NCBI GenBank assembly: GCA_947472705.1
Contig: CANJDA010000053.1
Location: 1-12,523, forward strand
Origin: Flavobacteriaceae bacterium
GTDB lineage: Bacteria; Bacteroidota; Bacteroidia; Flavobacteriales; Flavobacteriaceae
DNA: 12,523 nt
Direction: 5' to 3'
Numbering within the stretch: the stretch's first letter is position 1; each line of letters opens with the position of its first letter. A model generated the notes under the pieces. It saw only the letters and a list, made by a program, of their open reading frames with translations, did no database searches and had not been told where the DNA came from. The position numbers and the translations under genes are program-made. Positions 1-7,920 of this stretch are shown in pieces.

Positions 1-602
1 ATAATTTTACTAGTGATAAACCCGATGAAGATGATTACCAAATAGAAAAAGCCAAAATTGCAATTGCATCTGGGGGAGTATATGGTTTAGGACCTGGGAA
101 AAGTATTCAGAAGAATTTTTTACCTCAATCTTCTTCTGATTTTATTTATGCCATCATTGTAGAAGAATATGGTCTTTTTGGTGGATTATTAGTGTTAGGA
201 TTATATCTTTTATTGTTATTCCGATTTGTTGTAGCAGCGCACAAAGCCAATTCGCTTTTCGGAAAACTTGTCGTCATTGGGCTGGGATTTCCAATCATTT
301 TTCAGGCGATGACAAACATGGCTGTTGCTGTTGAGTTATTGCCAGTAACAGGACAAACATTACCTCTGATTAGCTCGGGCGGAAGTTCTATTTGGATGAC
401 TTGTATCGCACTTGGGATTATTTTGAGTGTTACCAAAAAAGAAGAAGAAATTGCCGAAGAACAAGCCGAAAAACAAAAACGAGAAGACGCTTTGCAAAAG
501 CTTATCGATAAACAATTACAAGAAGATGAAGCTGCTGAGCAAGAAGATTTTTCTATTGAAGATGCAGCCAATCCATTGGAACCCATTTTAAAAAGAAGTT
601 AA
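1..602 (+). CDS. ftsW: FtsW, septal peptidoglycan glycosyltransferase (C-terminal part, 5' end outside window)
   Basis: Integral membrane SEDS-family enzyme that polymerises lipid II into glycan strands at the septum with a class B PBP. The open frame starts at base 3 and gives 199 residues before TAA at 600-602; roughly the first half of a normal ~400-residue protein is missing. Seen directly: the SEDS segment GLGPGKSIQKNFLPQSSSDF followed by an EEYGLFGG loop, then two hydrophobic helices, the motif PVTGQTLPLISSGGSS, and a last helix (WMTCIALGIILSV). After this comes a charged tail of about 55 residues rich in E, K and Q, likely a cytoplasmic helix or coiled coil, ending in LKRS. RodA shares these motifs, but the position immediately before murG and murC favours FtsW. 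murG starts 1 nt after the stop. Confidence 0.93.
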   Translation, partial: NFTSDKPDEDDYQIEKAKIAIASGGVYGLGPGKSIQKNFLPQSSSDFIYAIIVEEYGLFGGLLVLGLYLLLLFRFVVAAHKANSLFGKLVVIGLGFPIIFQAMTNMAVAVELLPVTGQTLPLISSGGSSIWMTCIALGIILSVTKKEEEIAEEQAEKQKREDALQKLIDKQLQEDEAAEQEDFSIEDAANPLEPILKRS

Positions 603-603
603 G

Positions 604-1695
604 ATGAACCAACCAAAATTCATAGTAAGCGGAGGCGGAACAGGAGGACATATTTATCCTGCCATTGCTATTGCCAATGAATTAAAATTGCGCTTTCCAG
701 ATGCTGAATTTCTGTTTGTAGGCGCGAGTGACAAAATGGAAATGCAAAAAGTTCCCCAGGCTGGCTATAAAATTGAAGGTCTTTGGATTGCTGGTTTACA
801 ACGAAAATTGACTTTACAAAATATGATGTTTCCATTCAAACTTATGAGTAGTTTGTGGAAATCAAGAAAAATAATTAGAAAATTCAAACCCGATGTAGTT
901 ATTGGAACTGGTGGTTTTGCCAGCGGGCCATTATTACAAGCAGCCAATAGCTTTAATATTCCAACTGTTATTCAGGAACAAAATTCATATCCAGGAATTA
1001 CAAACAAACTATTGAGTAAAAAAGCCAATGCTATTTGCGTGGCTTATGAAAATTTAGAGCGTTTTTTTCCAAAAGATAAAATCGTTTTCACTGGTAATCC
1101 AGTACGACAAGATTTGTTAGATGTTGATTCCAAAAGACAAGAAGGAATCTCTTATTTCAAATTCAATGCAAATAAAAAAACCTTGCTAATACTGGGTGGA
1201 AGCCTAGGAGCCAGAAGAGTTAACCAACTTATTGCGAAAGAACTCGATTTTCTTTTAGCTAGTGGTGTTCAAGTTTATTGGCAATGTGGTAAGTTTTATT
1301 ACGAAGAATACAAGCATTTTAACGAAAAAGAAAATGTACAAGTTGTGGCTTTTATTGATAGAATGGATTTGATTTATGCCGCTTCTGATTTTGTGATTTC
1401 TCGTGCAGGAGCATCATCAGTTTCAGAGTTGTGTTTGGTAGGGAAACCAACCATTTTCATTCCATCACCTAATGTGGCCGAAGATCATCAAACCAAAAAT
1501 GCGAAAGCCATTGTAGATAAAAACGGCGCCATTCTATTAAAAGAAAGTGATTTGGATACAACATTTGAAACTACATTTTCAGATTTGATTTCAAATGATA
1601 ATTTGCAAAATGAATTAAGCCGAAATATTAAAAAATTGGCCAAGCCAAACGCAACCAAAGACATCGTCGAAGAGATAATTAAACTCATAAAATAA
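604..1695 (+). CDS. murG: MurG, UDP-GlcNAc:lipid I GlcNAc transferase
   Basis: Peripheral inner-membrane GT-B glycosyltransferase (GT28) that adds GlcNAc to lipid I to make lipid II, the substrate of FtsW. The 363-residue length is normal. The N-terminal acceptor domain has the glycine loop GGGTGGHIYPA (residues 10-20), GTGGFASGP (101-109) and EQN (125-127). The C-terminal UDP-GlcNAc domain has GGSLGARR (198-205), SRAGASSVSEL (266-276) and PSPNVAEDHQTKNA (287-300), which hold the family's donor-binding residues. The ATG at 604 places the first glycine loop at the usual position and lies 1 nt after the ftsW stop, so translation is probably coupled. No Shine-Dalgarno sequence is visible. Confidence 0.97.
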   Translation: MNQPKFIVSGGGTGGHIYPAIAIANELKLRFPDAEFLFVGASDKMEMQKVPQAGYKIEGLWIAGLQRKLTLQNMMFPFKLMSSLWKSRKIIRKFKPDVVIGTGGFASGPLLQAANSFNIPTVIQEQNSYPGITNKLLSKKANAICVAYENLERFFPKDKIVFTGNPVRQDLLDVDSKRQEGISYFKFNANKKTLLILGGSLGARRVNQLIAKELDFLLASGVQVYWQCGKFYYEEYKHFNEKENVQVVAFIDRMDLIYAASDFVISRAGASSVSELCLVGKPTIFIPSPNVAEDHQTKNAKAIVDKNGAILLKESDLDTTFETTFSDLISNDNLQNELSRNIKKLAKPNATKDIVEEIIKLIK

Positions 1696-1696
1696 A

Positions 1697-3037
1697 GTGA
1701 ATTTAAACCAAATACATAACGTCTATTTCATCGGAATCGGAGGCATCGGGATGAGTGCTTTGGCGCGTTATTTCCAAAATATTGGAAAAAATGTATCAGG
1801 ATACGACAAGACACCAACTATGTTGACGGATGAATTGATTGCAGCTGGTATGGAAATTCACTTTGAAGACAATATCAGTTTAATTCCAACGGATTATTAT
1901 GTCGAAAACACGTTGGTGATTATCACGCCAGCAGTGCCAGTATCACATTCCGAATGGAATTTCTTTTTAGAACGTAATTATGTTGTAAAAAAAAGGTCTG
2001 AAGTATTAGGAATTATAGCCAAAGACACTTTTTGTTTTGCAGTTGCGGGGACGCATGGAAAAACAACTACTTCAAGTATTCTAGGGCATATTCTTTATGA
2101 AAGCGGTGCTGATGTTACAGCTTTTTTAGGTGGAATAGTAGAAAATTATCACTCCAATTTAATCGGAAATGGAAAAACTATTACTGTGGTTGAAGCCGAC
2201 GAATTCGACCGTTCATTTTTGCATTTACATCCCAATATTGCTTGTGTAACTTCTATGGATGCAGATCATTTGGATATTTATGGTGATGCAACTGCCATAG
2301 AAGATTCGTTCCGAGAATTTGCTAACAAAGTAGATGATAAAAATAATTTATTCGTTCCAAAAGGTTTGCCCCTAGAAGGATTAACCACAGGAATCAACGA
2401 AGAGGCAACTTATAAAGCTTTCAATGTCCGAATTGAAAACGGGTTTTATGTTTTTGACGTACAAACGCCAACTGAAACCATCAAAGATTTGCAATTCGGC
2501 TTGCCTGGAAGACATAATTTAATGAATGCTTTGATGGCTTTAGCAATGGCTAAAACTTATGGTACCCCAACCGAGTCCATTGCTAAAGCCCTGGCATCAT
2601 TTAAAGGAATTCAGCGCAGATTTTCATATCAAATCAAAACTAAGGACTTGGTTTATATTGATGATTATGCGCATCATCCAACCGAAATAAATGCCGTGCA
2701 TCAGGCAGTTCGTGAGTTATATCCGAATGAAAAAGTGTTGGCCATTTTTCAACCACATTTGTTCAGTAGAACCAAAGATTTTGCAGATGATTTTGCCAAA
2801 AGTTTGTCCCAATTTGATGAAATTTTGTTATTAGATATTTATCCAGCAAGAGAATTACCAATGGAAGGAATCACTTCAAGTTGGTTGCTTTCAAAAATGG
2901 AAAATCCAAATAAAAAATTGATTTCAAAATCCGATTTAATTCCAACAATTTTGGCAAACGATGCTAAAATAATTGTAACAATCGGAGCCGGAGATATTGG
3001 TGAATTAGTTCCTAACATTAAACAAGCTTTGTTATGA
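1697..3037 (+). CDS. murC: MurC, UDP-N-acetylmuramate--L-alanine ligase
   Basis: Cytoplasmic ATP-dependent ligase that adds L-Ala to UDP-MurNAc, the first step of the stem peptide. It has 446 residues in three Mur ligase domains: UDP binding with GIGGIGMSALA (13-23), the ATPase core with P-loop AGTHGKTTTSS (117-127), EADEFDRSFL (166-175) and DADHLD (188-193), and the C-terminal domain with GRHNLMNALMA (271-281), DDYAHHPTE (322-330) and FQPHLFSRT (351-359). The start is GTG: an in-frame TAA lies 9 nt upstream (1688-1690), and the next in-frame ATG (residue 19) would cut into the UDP-binding loop. It begins 1 nt after murG and its TGA overlaps the ftsQ ATG. Mpl has a similar core, but the length and dcw position indicate MurC. 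Confidence 0.97.
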   Translation: MNLNQIHNVYFIGIGGIGMSALARYFQNIGKNVSGYDKTPTMLTDELIAAGMEIHFEDNISLIPTDYYVENTLVIITPAVPVSHSEWNFFLERNYVVKKRSEVLGIIAKDTFCFAVAGTHGKTTTSSILGHILYESGADVTAFLGGIVENYHSNLIGNGKTITVVEADEFDRSFLHLHPNIACVTSMDADHLDIYGDATAIEDSFREFANKVDDKNNLFVPKGLPLEGLTTGINEEATYKAFNVRIENGFYVFDVQTPTETIKDLQFGLPGRHNLMNALMALAMAKTYGTPTESIAKALASFKGIQRRFSYQIKTKDLVYIDDYAHHPTEINAVHQAVRELYPNEKVLAIFQPHLFSRTKDFADDFAKSLSQFDEILLLDIYPARELPMEGITSSWLLSKMENPNKKLISKSDLIPTILANDAKIIVTIGAGDIGELVPNIKQALL

Positions 3038-3756
3038 AAATTTTCACTTGGATAAATATTAGATTAGTATTGATGATTGCCATGGTAATCTTCCTGTATT
3101 CGTTCACTTCGCACCGAAATGCAATGCGAAAAATTAAGAAAACTGAGGTTGTTTTTGTGGGTGAAATGAATCTTTTTTTGAAGCCAGAAACGGTTAATAA
3201 ATTGTTAATAGAAAAAAATAAGGACCTAAAAACATTCAATAAAGTTGATTTAGATTTGAATAAATTGGAAAAGTCCATCAATCAGCAGGAAATGATTCAA
3301 AAAGCTGATGTTTTTGTTAGTGTTGATGGGGTTTTAAAAGCGGTGGTGAAACAAAAAACACCTATCGGACGAGTGTTTAATGAAACAGGTTCTTTTTACC
3401 TTGATTATGAGGGAAATAGTATGCCGTTATCGGAGAATTATACCGCCAGAGTACCGCTAATATCGGGGGAGATTACTGTAGTAAAAAAAGAAAAATTATC
3501 TGAAGTTTTAAAGATGATTGCCGAAGATGATTTTTTGAAAAAAAATATCATTGGTGTGAAGGTTTTGCCTAACGGTAGCCTTATTATGGAGAACAGAAAT
3601 TACGATTATCAAATCGATTTTGGTCGAACTATTAACATCGATAGAAAATTTAAGAACTATAAAGCATTTTATCAAAAGGCAGTTTTAGATAGCACTTTGA
3701 ACAAATACAAAACAATCAACTTGAAGTTTACCAAGCAAGTGGTATGCATAAAATAG
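3034..3756 (+). CDS. ftsQ: FtsQ/DivIB-type cell division protein
   Basis: Bitopic divisome scaffold protein that in other bacteria links FtsB/FtsL and septal synthesis. It has 240 residues: a short cytoplasmic N-terminus, one membrane helix at about residues 8-24 (IRLVLMIAMVIFLYSF), a basic stretch, then an extracytoplasmic part. Residues ~36-110 fit a POTRA-like fold (EVVFVGEMNLFLKPETV, later MIQKADVFVSVDGVLKAVV), followed by a beta-rich domain with YLDYEGNSMPL (122-132) and VKVLPNGSLIM (175-185). Sequence conservation in this family is low, so the call rests on architecture plus position between murC and ftsA. The ATG overlaps the murC stop (ATGA), which implies translational coupling. ddl and murB, found between murC and ftsQ in some other phyla, are absent. 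Confidence 0.88.
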   Translation: MKIFTWINIRLVLMIAMVIFLYSFTSHRNAMRKIKKTEVVFVGEMNLFLKPETVNKLLIEKNKDLKTFNKVDLDLNKLEKSINQQEMIQKADVFVSVDGVLKAVVKQKTPIGRVFNETGSFYLDYEGNSMPLSENYTARVPLISGEITVVKKEKLSEVLKMIAEDDFLKKNIIGVKVLPNGSLIMENRNYDYQIDFGRTINIDRKFKNYKAFYQKAVLDSTLNKYKTINLKFTKQVVCIK

Positions 3757-3762
3757 AAGATT

Positions 3763-5157
3763 ATGGAAAAAGAGAATATCGCAGTAGGATTAGACATTGG
3801 AACCACCAAGATTGTTGCCATGATTGGCAAGAAAAATGAGTATGGTAAGTTAGAGATTTTGGGCGTTGGAAAATCCAAAAGTCTTGGTGTAGCTCGAGGT
3901 GTTGTAAATAACATTACACAAACTATCCAGTCTATTCAGCAAGCAGTTCTTGAAGCCGAAAATAATTCGGGTTATAAAATAAACGATGTGGTTGTAGGTA
4001 TTGCGGGTCAACACATTCGCAGCATCCAACATACGGATTATGTTATCAGAACAAATCCAGAAGAAGTTATCAGCGGAAGAGATATTCAATTATTAATTGA
4101 TCAAGTTAATAAATTGGCGATGCTTCCAGGAGAAGAAATAATTCATGTATTGCCTCAAGAATTCAAAATAGATGGACAATCCGAAATCAAAGAACCAATC
4201 GGAATGTATGGTGGAAGATTAGAAGCCAGCTTTCATGTTGTAGTTGGACAAGCATCATCTATCAGAAATGTGGGAAGATGTATCCAAAGTTCAGGAATTG
4301 AATTATCTGGATTGACATTAGAACCATTAGCTTCTGCAGATGCAGTTTTGAGTCAAGAAGAAAAAGAAGCTGGTGTGGCATTAATAGACATCGGAGGAGG
4401 AACCACTGATTTGGCCATTTTCAAAGACGGTATCATTCGCCACACAGCAGTAGTGCCATTCGGTGGAAATGTGATTACCGATGATATCAAAGAGGGCTGT
4501 TCAATTATTGAAAAACAAGCCGAGTTATTGAAAACCAAATTTGGCTCAGCGTGGCCAGGTGAAAATAAAGATAACGAAATTGTATCGATTCCAGGGTTGA
4601 GAGGAAGAGACCCAAAAGAGATTTCGCTTAAGAATTTGTCCAAAATAATTCATGCAAGAGTGGTTGAAATTATTGAGCAAGTTTTTACTGAAATCAAAGC
4701 ATACGGACATGAAGATCCTCGTAAAAAATTAATAGCAGGTATTGTATTAACCGGTGGTGGTTCGCAATTGAAACACATCAAGCAATTGGTAGAATACATC
4801 ACAGGAATGGACACTAGAATTGGCTACCCGAATGAACATTTAGCAGGTAATTCTAGCGAAGAGATTTCAAGTCCTTTATTCGCAACCGCAGTAGGATTGG
4901 TTATGAATAGCATTGAAAACAATTCGAATAGTGCCTACAAAATTGAACTGAAGGAAGTTGTAGACGAAGCTTCAAAACAAGTTGTCTTCCAACCAGTAGC
5001 AACAGAAGTAAAAGAATTAGAAGAGGAAGAAGTTTACAACGAAGTAGAATTACCGGTTACCAAAATAGAAAATGAAACTACAGAAAGCAAAATTAGAAGA
5101 TCCTTCTTTGATCGCTATGTAGACAAGATTAAAGATTTTTTAGATAACGCAGAATAA
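3763..5157 (+). CDS. ftsA: FtsA, actin-like membrane tether of the Z ring
   Basis: Cytoplasmic actin/Hsp70-superfamily ATPase that polymerises, binds FtsZ and anchors it to the membrane. It has 464 residues. Visible are the phosphate-1 loop DIGTTK (11-16), a 1C subdomain around 85-160 in place of actin's 1B, the phosphate-2 loop DIGGGTTD (209-216) and the adenosine motif LTGGGS (329-334). Residues ~400-443 form an acidic, probably flexible linker. The protein ends in an amphipathic helix, IRRSFFDRYVDKIKDFL (444-460), which fits the membrane-targeting sequence of the family. It starts 6 nt after ftsQ. The length exceeds E. coli FtsA (420) mainly because of the linker. A 111-nt gap separates it from ftsZ. 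Confidence 0.97.
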   Translation: MEKENIAVGLDIGTTKIVAMIGKKNEYGKLEILGVGKSKSLGVARGVVNNITQTIQSIQQAVLEAENNSGYKINDVVVGIAGQHIRSIQHTDYVIRTNPEEVISGRDIQLLIDQVNKLAMLPGEEIIHVLPQEFKIDGQSEIKEPIGMYGGRLEASFHVVVGQASSIRNVGRCIQSSGIELSGLTLEPLASADAVLSQEEKEAGVALIDIGGGTTDLAIFKDGIIRHTAVVPFGGNVITDDIKEGCSIIEKQAELLKTKFGSAWPGENKDNEIVSIPGLRGRDPKEISLKNLSKIIHARVVEIIEQVFTEIKAYGHEDPRKKLIAGIVLTGGGSQLKHIKQLVEYITGMDTRIGYPNEHLAGNSSEEISSPLFATAVGLVMNSIENNSNSAYKIELKEVVDEASKQVVFQPVATEVKELEEEEVYNEVELPVTKIENETTESKIRRSFFDRYVDKIKDFLDNAE

Positions 5158-5164
5158 TGATTTC

Positions 5165-5211
5165 TAGAGGAGGAAGCCCAGTGTGCTTCAAGTAATTTCG
5201 GTTTAGCGAAA
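5165..5211 (+). other. ftsA-ftsZ spacer: AGGAGG box and two small hairpins
   Basis: The 111-nt spacer between ftsA and ftsZ holds a strong AGGAGG (5168-5173), then GAAGC/GCTTC (5173-5177 with 5185-5189, 7-nt loop) and TTTCG/CGAAA (5196-5200 with 5207-5211, 6-nt loop). Neither hairpin is followed by a T-run, so they are not terminators. The AGGAGG is about 95 nt from the ftsZ ATG, too far to serve it. No TAnnTTTG box is visible here, so ftsZ is most simply read from the upstream operon. The hairpins could affect mRNA processing or the FtsA/FtsZ ratio; that is inference. Confidence 0.4.
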
Positions 5212-5268
5212 CACAAAAAAACAAATAGAATAAAGAATATATAATACCTAACAAAACACCAAAATAGT

Positions 5269-7233
5269 ATGATAAGCAACTCAGAATTTGGAAGCATCTC
5301 ATTTGATTTACCAAAGAATCAATCAAATGTGATAAAAGTAATCGGAGTTGGTGGCGGCGGAAGCAACGCTATCAATCACATGTTCAAACAGGGCATAAAA
5401 GGAGTTGATTTTATAGTTTGTAATACAGACTCACAAGCACTTCAAAACAGCCCGGTTCCAAATAAAATTCAGTTAGGAGTAAACTTAACCGAAGGACTTG
5501 GAGCAGGTGCCAACCCCGATGTGGGGCAAGAATCTGCTTTAGAAAGTGTAGGTGACATTGAAAAGATGTTAGATACCAATACCAAAATGGTATTTATAAC
5601 AGCAGGTATGGGTGGAGGCACTGGAACTGGTGCTGCTCCCGTAATCGCTCAATTAGCCAAAGAAAGAGATATACTTACTGTTGGAATAGTGACCATTCCT
5701 TTCCAATTTGAAGGAAAGGTTCGTCAGGACCAAGCGTTGTTAGGGGTTGAAAAATTAAGAAAGCAAGTTGATTCTTTGATTGTAATCAATAACAATAAAT
5801 TGAGAGAAGTTTATGGAAATTTAGGTTTCAAAGCCGGTTTCTCTAAAGCAGACGAAGTGTTAGCTACAGCTTCTCGAGGTATAGCTGAAGTAATCACACA
5901 TCACTACACTCAAAACATCGACTTAAAAGATGCTAAAACAGTACTTTCTAATAGTGGTACAGCTATTATGGGTTCTGCAACGGCTATCGGAGATAATCGT
6001 GCCAAAGAAGCAATTGTTACTGCTTTAGATTCACCATTATTAAATGATAATAAAATTACTGGAGCCAAAAACGTATTGTTGCTTATCGTTTCGGGTTCTA
6101 ACGAAATTACTATCGACGAAATTGGTGAAATCAATGATCACATTCAAACTGAGGCAGGCTTCAATGCAAACATCATTATGGGTGTTGGTGAAGATGAAAC
6201 ATTAGGAGAAGCCATCGCTGTTACTATTATTGCTACAGGTTTTAACGTGGAGCAACAAAACGGTATCGTTAATACAGAAGTAAAGAAAATTATCCATTCT
6301 TTAGGTGATGATCAAAAGTTAGTTCGCGATTTAATGCAAAAACCGGTGGAAGTTTTTCAACCAATTATAGAAACATCGACCAATGAAGTTGAAGCTGAAA
6401 AAATTGTATTTGAATTAATAGAAGACGAAATCGAAATCGAGATGCCAACAGTTGCTACTGCTGCTATTGATGATAACGAATTAATCGCAATGAATCAATT
6501 TATCCGCAATTTGGATGTTACATTCGAAATCGTATCTCCAATAAATGATATCGATTTCAAAGTAACTACTCCCGAAGTGCGTGAGATGAACGTAGTGGAA
6601 CCACAAAATATCTTAGAAGAAGAGCAAATCACTTTTACTTTTGATATGCCTGCTACACCAACTTTTGAAAAATTAGAAACTTTTGAATCTATAGAAGAAA
6701 ATAAAATTGTTTTCGATTTATCAGATGCTAATGACATCGTGGTGAATGAACCAGTTCAATTCGTTCCAGTAACTGAATTAAATGAAGGCGGTGTAATCAA
6801 ATATTCTTTGGAAGAATATATGGAGTTAGAAAACGATTTATTGAATTCTAAACCAGCTGCTGCAAGAATTGTAGAAGAACCAATTGCGGAAGAATTAAAC
6901 ATCACTTTAAAGCCACAAGCAGAAACCGAAAAGCCATTATCAACAGTAATGCATTTTGAAGACGTGTCTCCGTTAGAAATGACTATCGAAGAAACTTTAA
7001 AACACAGAGCTGATGAAAGAAGAAGAAAATTAAAAGAGTTCAATTATAAGTTCCATAACAATCCTTCAAGAATTGAAGAATTAGAAAAGGAGCCAGCTTA
7101 CAAGCGCAACGGTGTTGATTTATCAAACAACACTGACTATAATTCAAACTCAAGAATGTCTCTAGGAACTGATAGTAATGACGATTTGCAAATCAGAACC
7201 AATAACTCATTCTTACATGATAATGTTGATTAA
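5269..7233 (+). CDS. ftsZ: FtsZ, tubulin-like division GTPase with long C-terminal extension
   Basis: GTP-dependent polymer-forming protein that makes the cytoplasmic Z ring and recruits the divisome. It has 654 residues. The first ~345 are a canonical FtsZ core: GGGGSNAINHM (28-38), tubulin signature GGGTGTG (115-121), and T7 loop NIDLKD (216-221) with the catalytic acids present. A 20-residue N-terminal extension carries ISFDLP. The C-terminal ~300 residues are acidic, low in complexity and probably disordered; E. coli FtsZ is 383 residues in total. They end with a basic helix (KHRADERRRKLKEFNYKF, 578-595), an RIEELEKEPAYKRNGVDL segment (601-618) and the tail SFLHDNVD. The common (D/E)IPxFLR terminal peptide is absent. 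The ATG at 5269 has no Shine-Dalgarno sequence, and a terminator follows directly. Confidence 0.97.
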   Translation: MISNSEFGSISFDLPKNQSNVIKVIGVGGGGSNAINHMFKQGIKGVDFIVCNTDSQALQNSPVPNKIQLGVNLTEGLGAGANPDVGQESALESVGDIEKMLDTNTKMVFITAGMGGGTGTGAAPVIAQLAKERDILTVGIVTIPFQFEGKVRQDQALLGVEKLRKQVDSLIVINNNKLREVYGNLGFKAGFSKADEVLATASRGIAEVITHHYTQNIDLKDAKTVLSNSGTAIMGSATAIGDNRAKEAIVTALDSPLLNDNKITGAKNVLLLIVSGSNEITIDEIGEINDHIQTEAGFNANIIMGVGEDETLGEAIAVTIIATGFNVEQQNGIVNTEVKKIIHSLGDDQKLVRDLMQKPVEVFQPIIETSTNEVEAEKIVFELIEDEIEIEMPTVATAAIDDNELIAMNQFIRNLDVTFEIVSPINDIDFKVTTPEVREMNVVEPQNILEEEQITFTFDMPATPTFEKLETFESIEENKIVFDLSDANDIVVNEPVQFVPVTELNEGGVIKYSLEEYMELENDLLNSKPAAARIVEEPIAEELNITLKPQAETEKPLSTVMHFEDVSPLEMTIEETLKHRADERRRKLKEFNYKFHNNPSRIEELEKEPAYKRNGVDLSNNTDYNSNSRMSLGTDSNDDLQIRTNNSFLHDNVD

Positions 7234-7254
7234 TCAACTCTAAAATTAATTACT

Positions 7255-7295
7255 TAACCCGAAAATTTCAAAGAGATTTTCGGGTTATTTTTTTT
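7255..7295 (+). terminator. Rho-independent terminator after ftsZ
   Basis: A perfect 12-bp stem, TAACCCGAAAAT (7255-7266) with ATTTTCGGGTTA (7276-7287), closes a 9-nt loop and is followed by eight T residues (7288-7295). It lies 21 nt after the ftsZ stop and ends the dcw transcript. Confidence 0.92.
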
Positions 7296-7305
7296 ACCTT
7301 CGCAG

Positions 7306-7424
7306 TGCTTTTTAAGCTTGTACCAAATTTAGTTTTGGAAGCGAATGGTTCGGGCAGTTTCAGTATGCCGTTTTCCTGCTGTCCGTGCTACACGGTAGCT
7401 TGCTCCCATCAGGGCTAAAAAGCA
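7306..7424. repeat. 119-bp intergenic element with 9-bp terminal inverted repeats
   Basis: Non-coding stretch between the ftsZ terminator and yqeY. It is bounded by TGCTTTTTA (7306-7314) and its exact inverted copy TAAAAAGCA (7416-7424). Inside are CCAAA/TTTGG (7323-7327 with 7334-7338) and two overlapping palindromes, CCGTG-CTA-CACGG (7383-7395) and GCTAC-ACG-GTAGC (7387-7399). Read on the minus strand it begins with TAGCCCTGATGGGAGC and contains GGACAGCAGG. This layout resembles dispersed intergenic elements I recall from flavobacterial genomes, but that is memory, not a search. It has no reading frame of note and no clear target-site duplication. It would lie in the leader of a yqeY transcript. 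Confidence 0.55.
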
Positions 7425-7460
7425 AATCATAGTTTATCAAACAATCTAATAATCAAAAAT

Positions 7461-7910
7461 ATGAGTTTAGAAACACAAATCATGGACGAAATGAAAAACG
7501 CCATGAGAGCTAAAGATACAGTTGCTTTAGAAGCATTAAGAGCTATAAAATCGGGCATCATTTTAGCTAAAACAGAAGCAGGAGCTAGCGATACATTAGC
7601 AACCGAAGACGAAATTAAATTATTACAACGCTTAGTAAAACAACGTAAAGACAGTGCCACTATCTATACAGAACAAGGACGTGCCGATTTAGCTGAACCA
7701 GAATTGGCTCAAGTAGCCGTTATAGAGAAGTTTTTACCAGCACAGTTATCAGAAGCAGAAGTAGAAGCAATTGTTTCTAAAATTATCTCTGAAGGCGGTT
7801 TTTCAGGTATGGCAGCTATGGGACAAGTAATGGGAAAAGCTTCAGCAGCCTTAGCGGGTAAAACGGATGGTAAAACCATTTCAACTATTGTTAAAAAACT
7901 TTTAGTCTAA
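7461..7910 (+). CDS. yqeY: GatB/YqeY domain protein
   Basis: Small soluble protein of 149 residues, the usual size for stand-alone YqeY. The family resembles the C-terminal tRNA-binding tail domain of GatB, a subunit of the tRNA-dependent amidotransferase, but its own function is not settled. Visible are the helical N-terminal half with the typical start SLETQIMDEMKNAMRAKD and ALRAIKSGI, the middle LLQRLVKQRKDSATIYTEQG, and the C-terminal helical domain with IEKFLPAQLSEAEVE and MGQVMGKASAALAGKTDGKT, which matches the family's GxVMKxxxxxxxGrxDGK pattern. ATG at 7461 gives the expected N-terminus. It ends 10 nt before a tRNA-Arg with no promoter seen between them, so the two are probably co-transcribed. 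Confidence 0.93.
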   Translation: MSLETQIMDEMKNAMRAKDTVALEALRAIKSGIILAKTEAGASDTLATEDEIKLLQRLVKQRKDSATIYTEQGRADLAEPELAQVAVIEKFLPAQLSEAEVEAIVSKIISEGGFSGMAAMGQVMGKASAALAGKTDGKTISTIVKKLLV

Positions 7911-7920
7911 CAACTAATAA

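Noticed and set aside
5115..5326. Antisense hydrophobic reading frames across the ftsA-ftsZ spacer
   Set aside because: They span two gene ends and a spacer; the F/L/I-rich content is what AT-rich antisense DNA gives, and no promoter or start signal supports them.
7295..7337. TACCTTCG (7295-7302) and TAGTTTTG (7330-7337) as promoters for yqeY
   Set aside because: The first deviates from TAnnTTTG and the second fits, but neither has a TTG at 17-23 nt upstream. They are possible but not strong enough to annotate.
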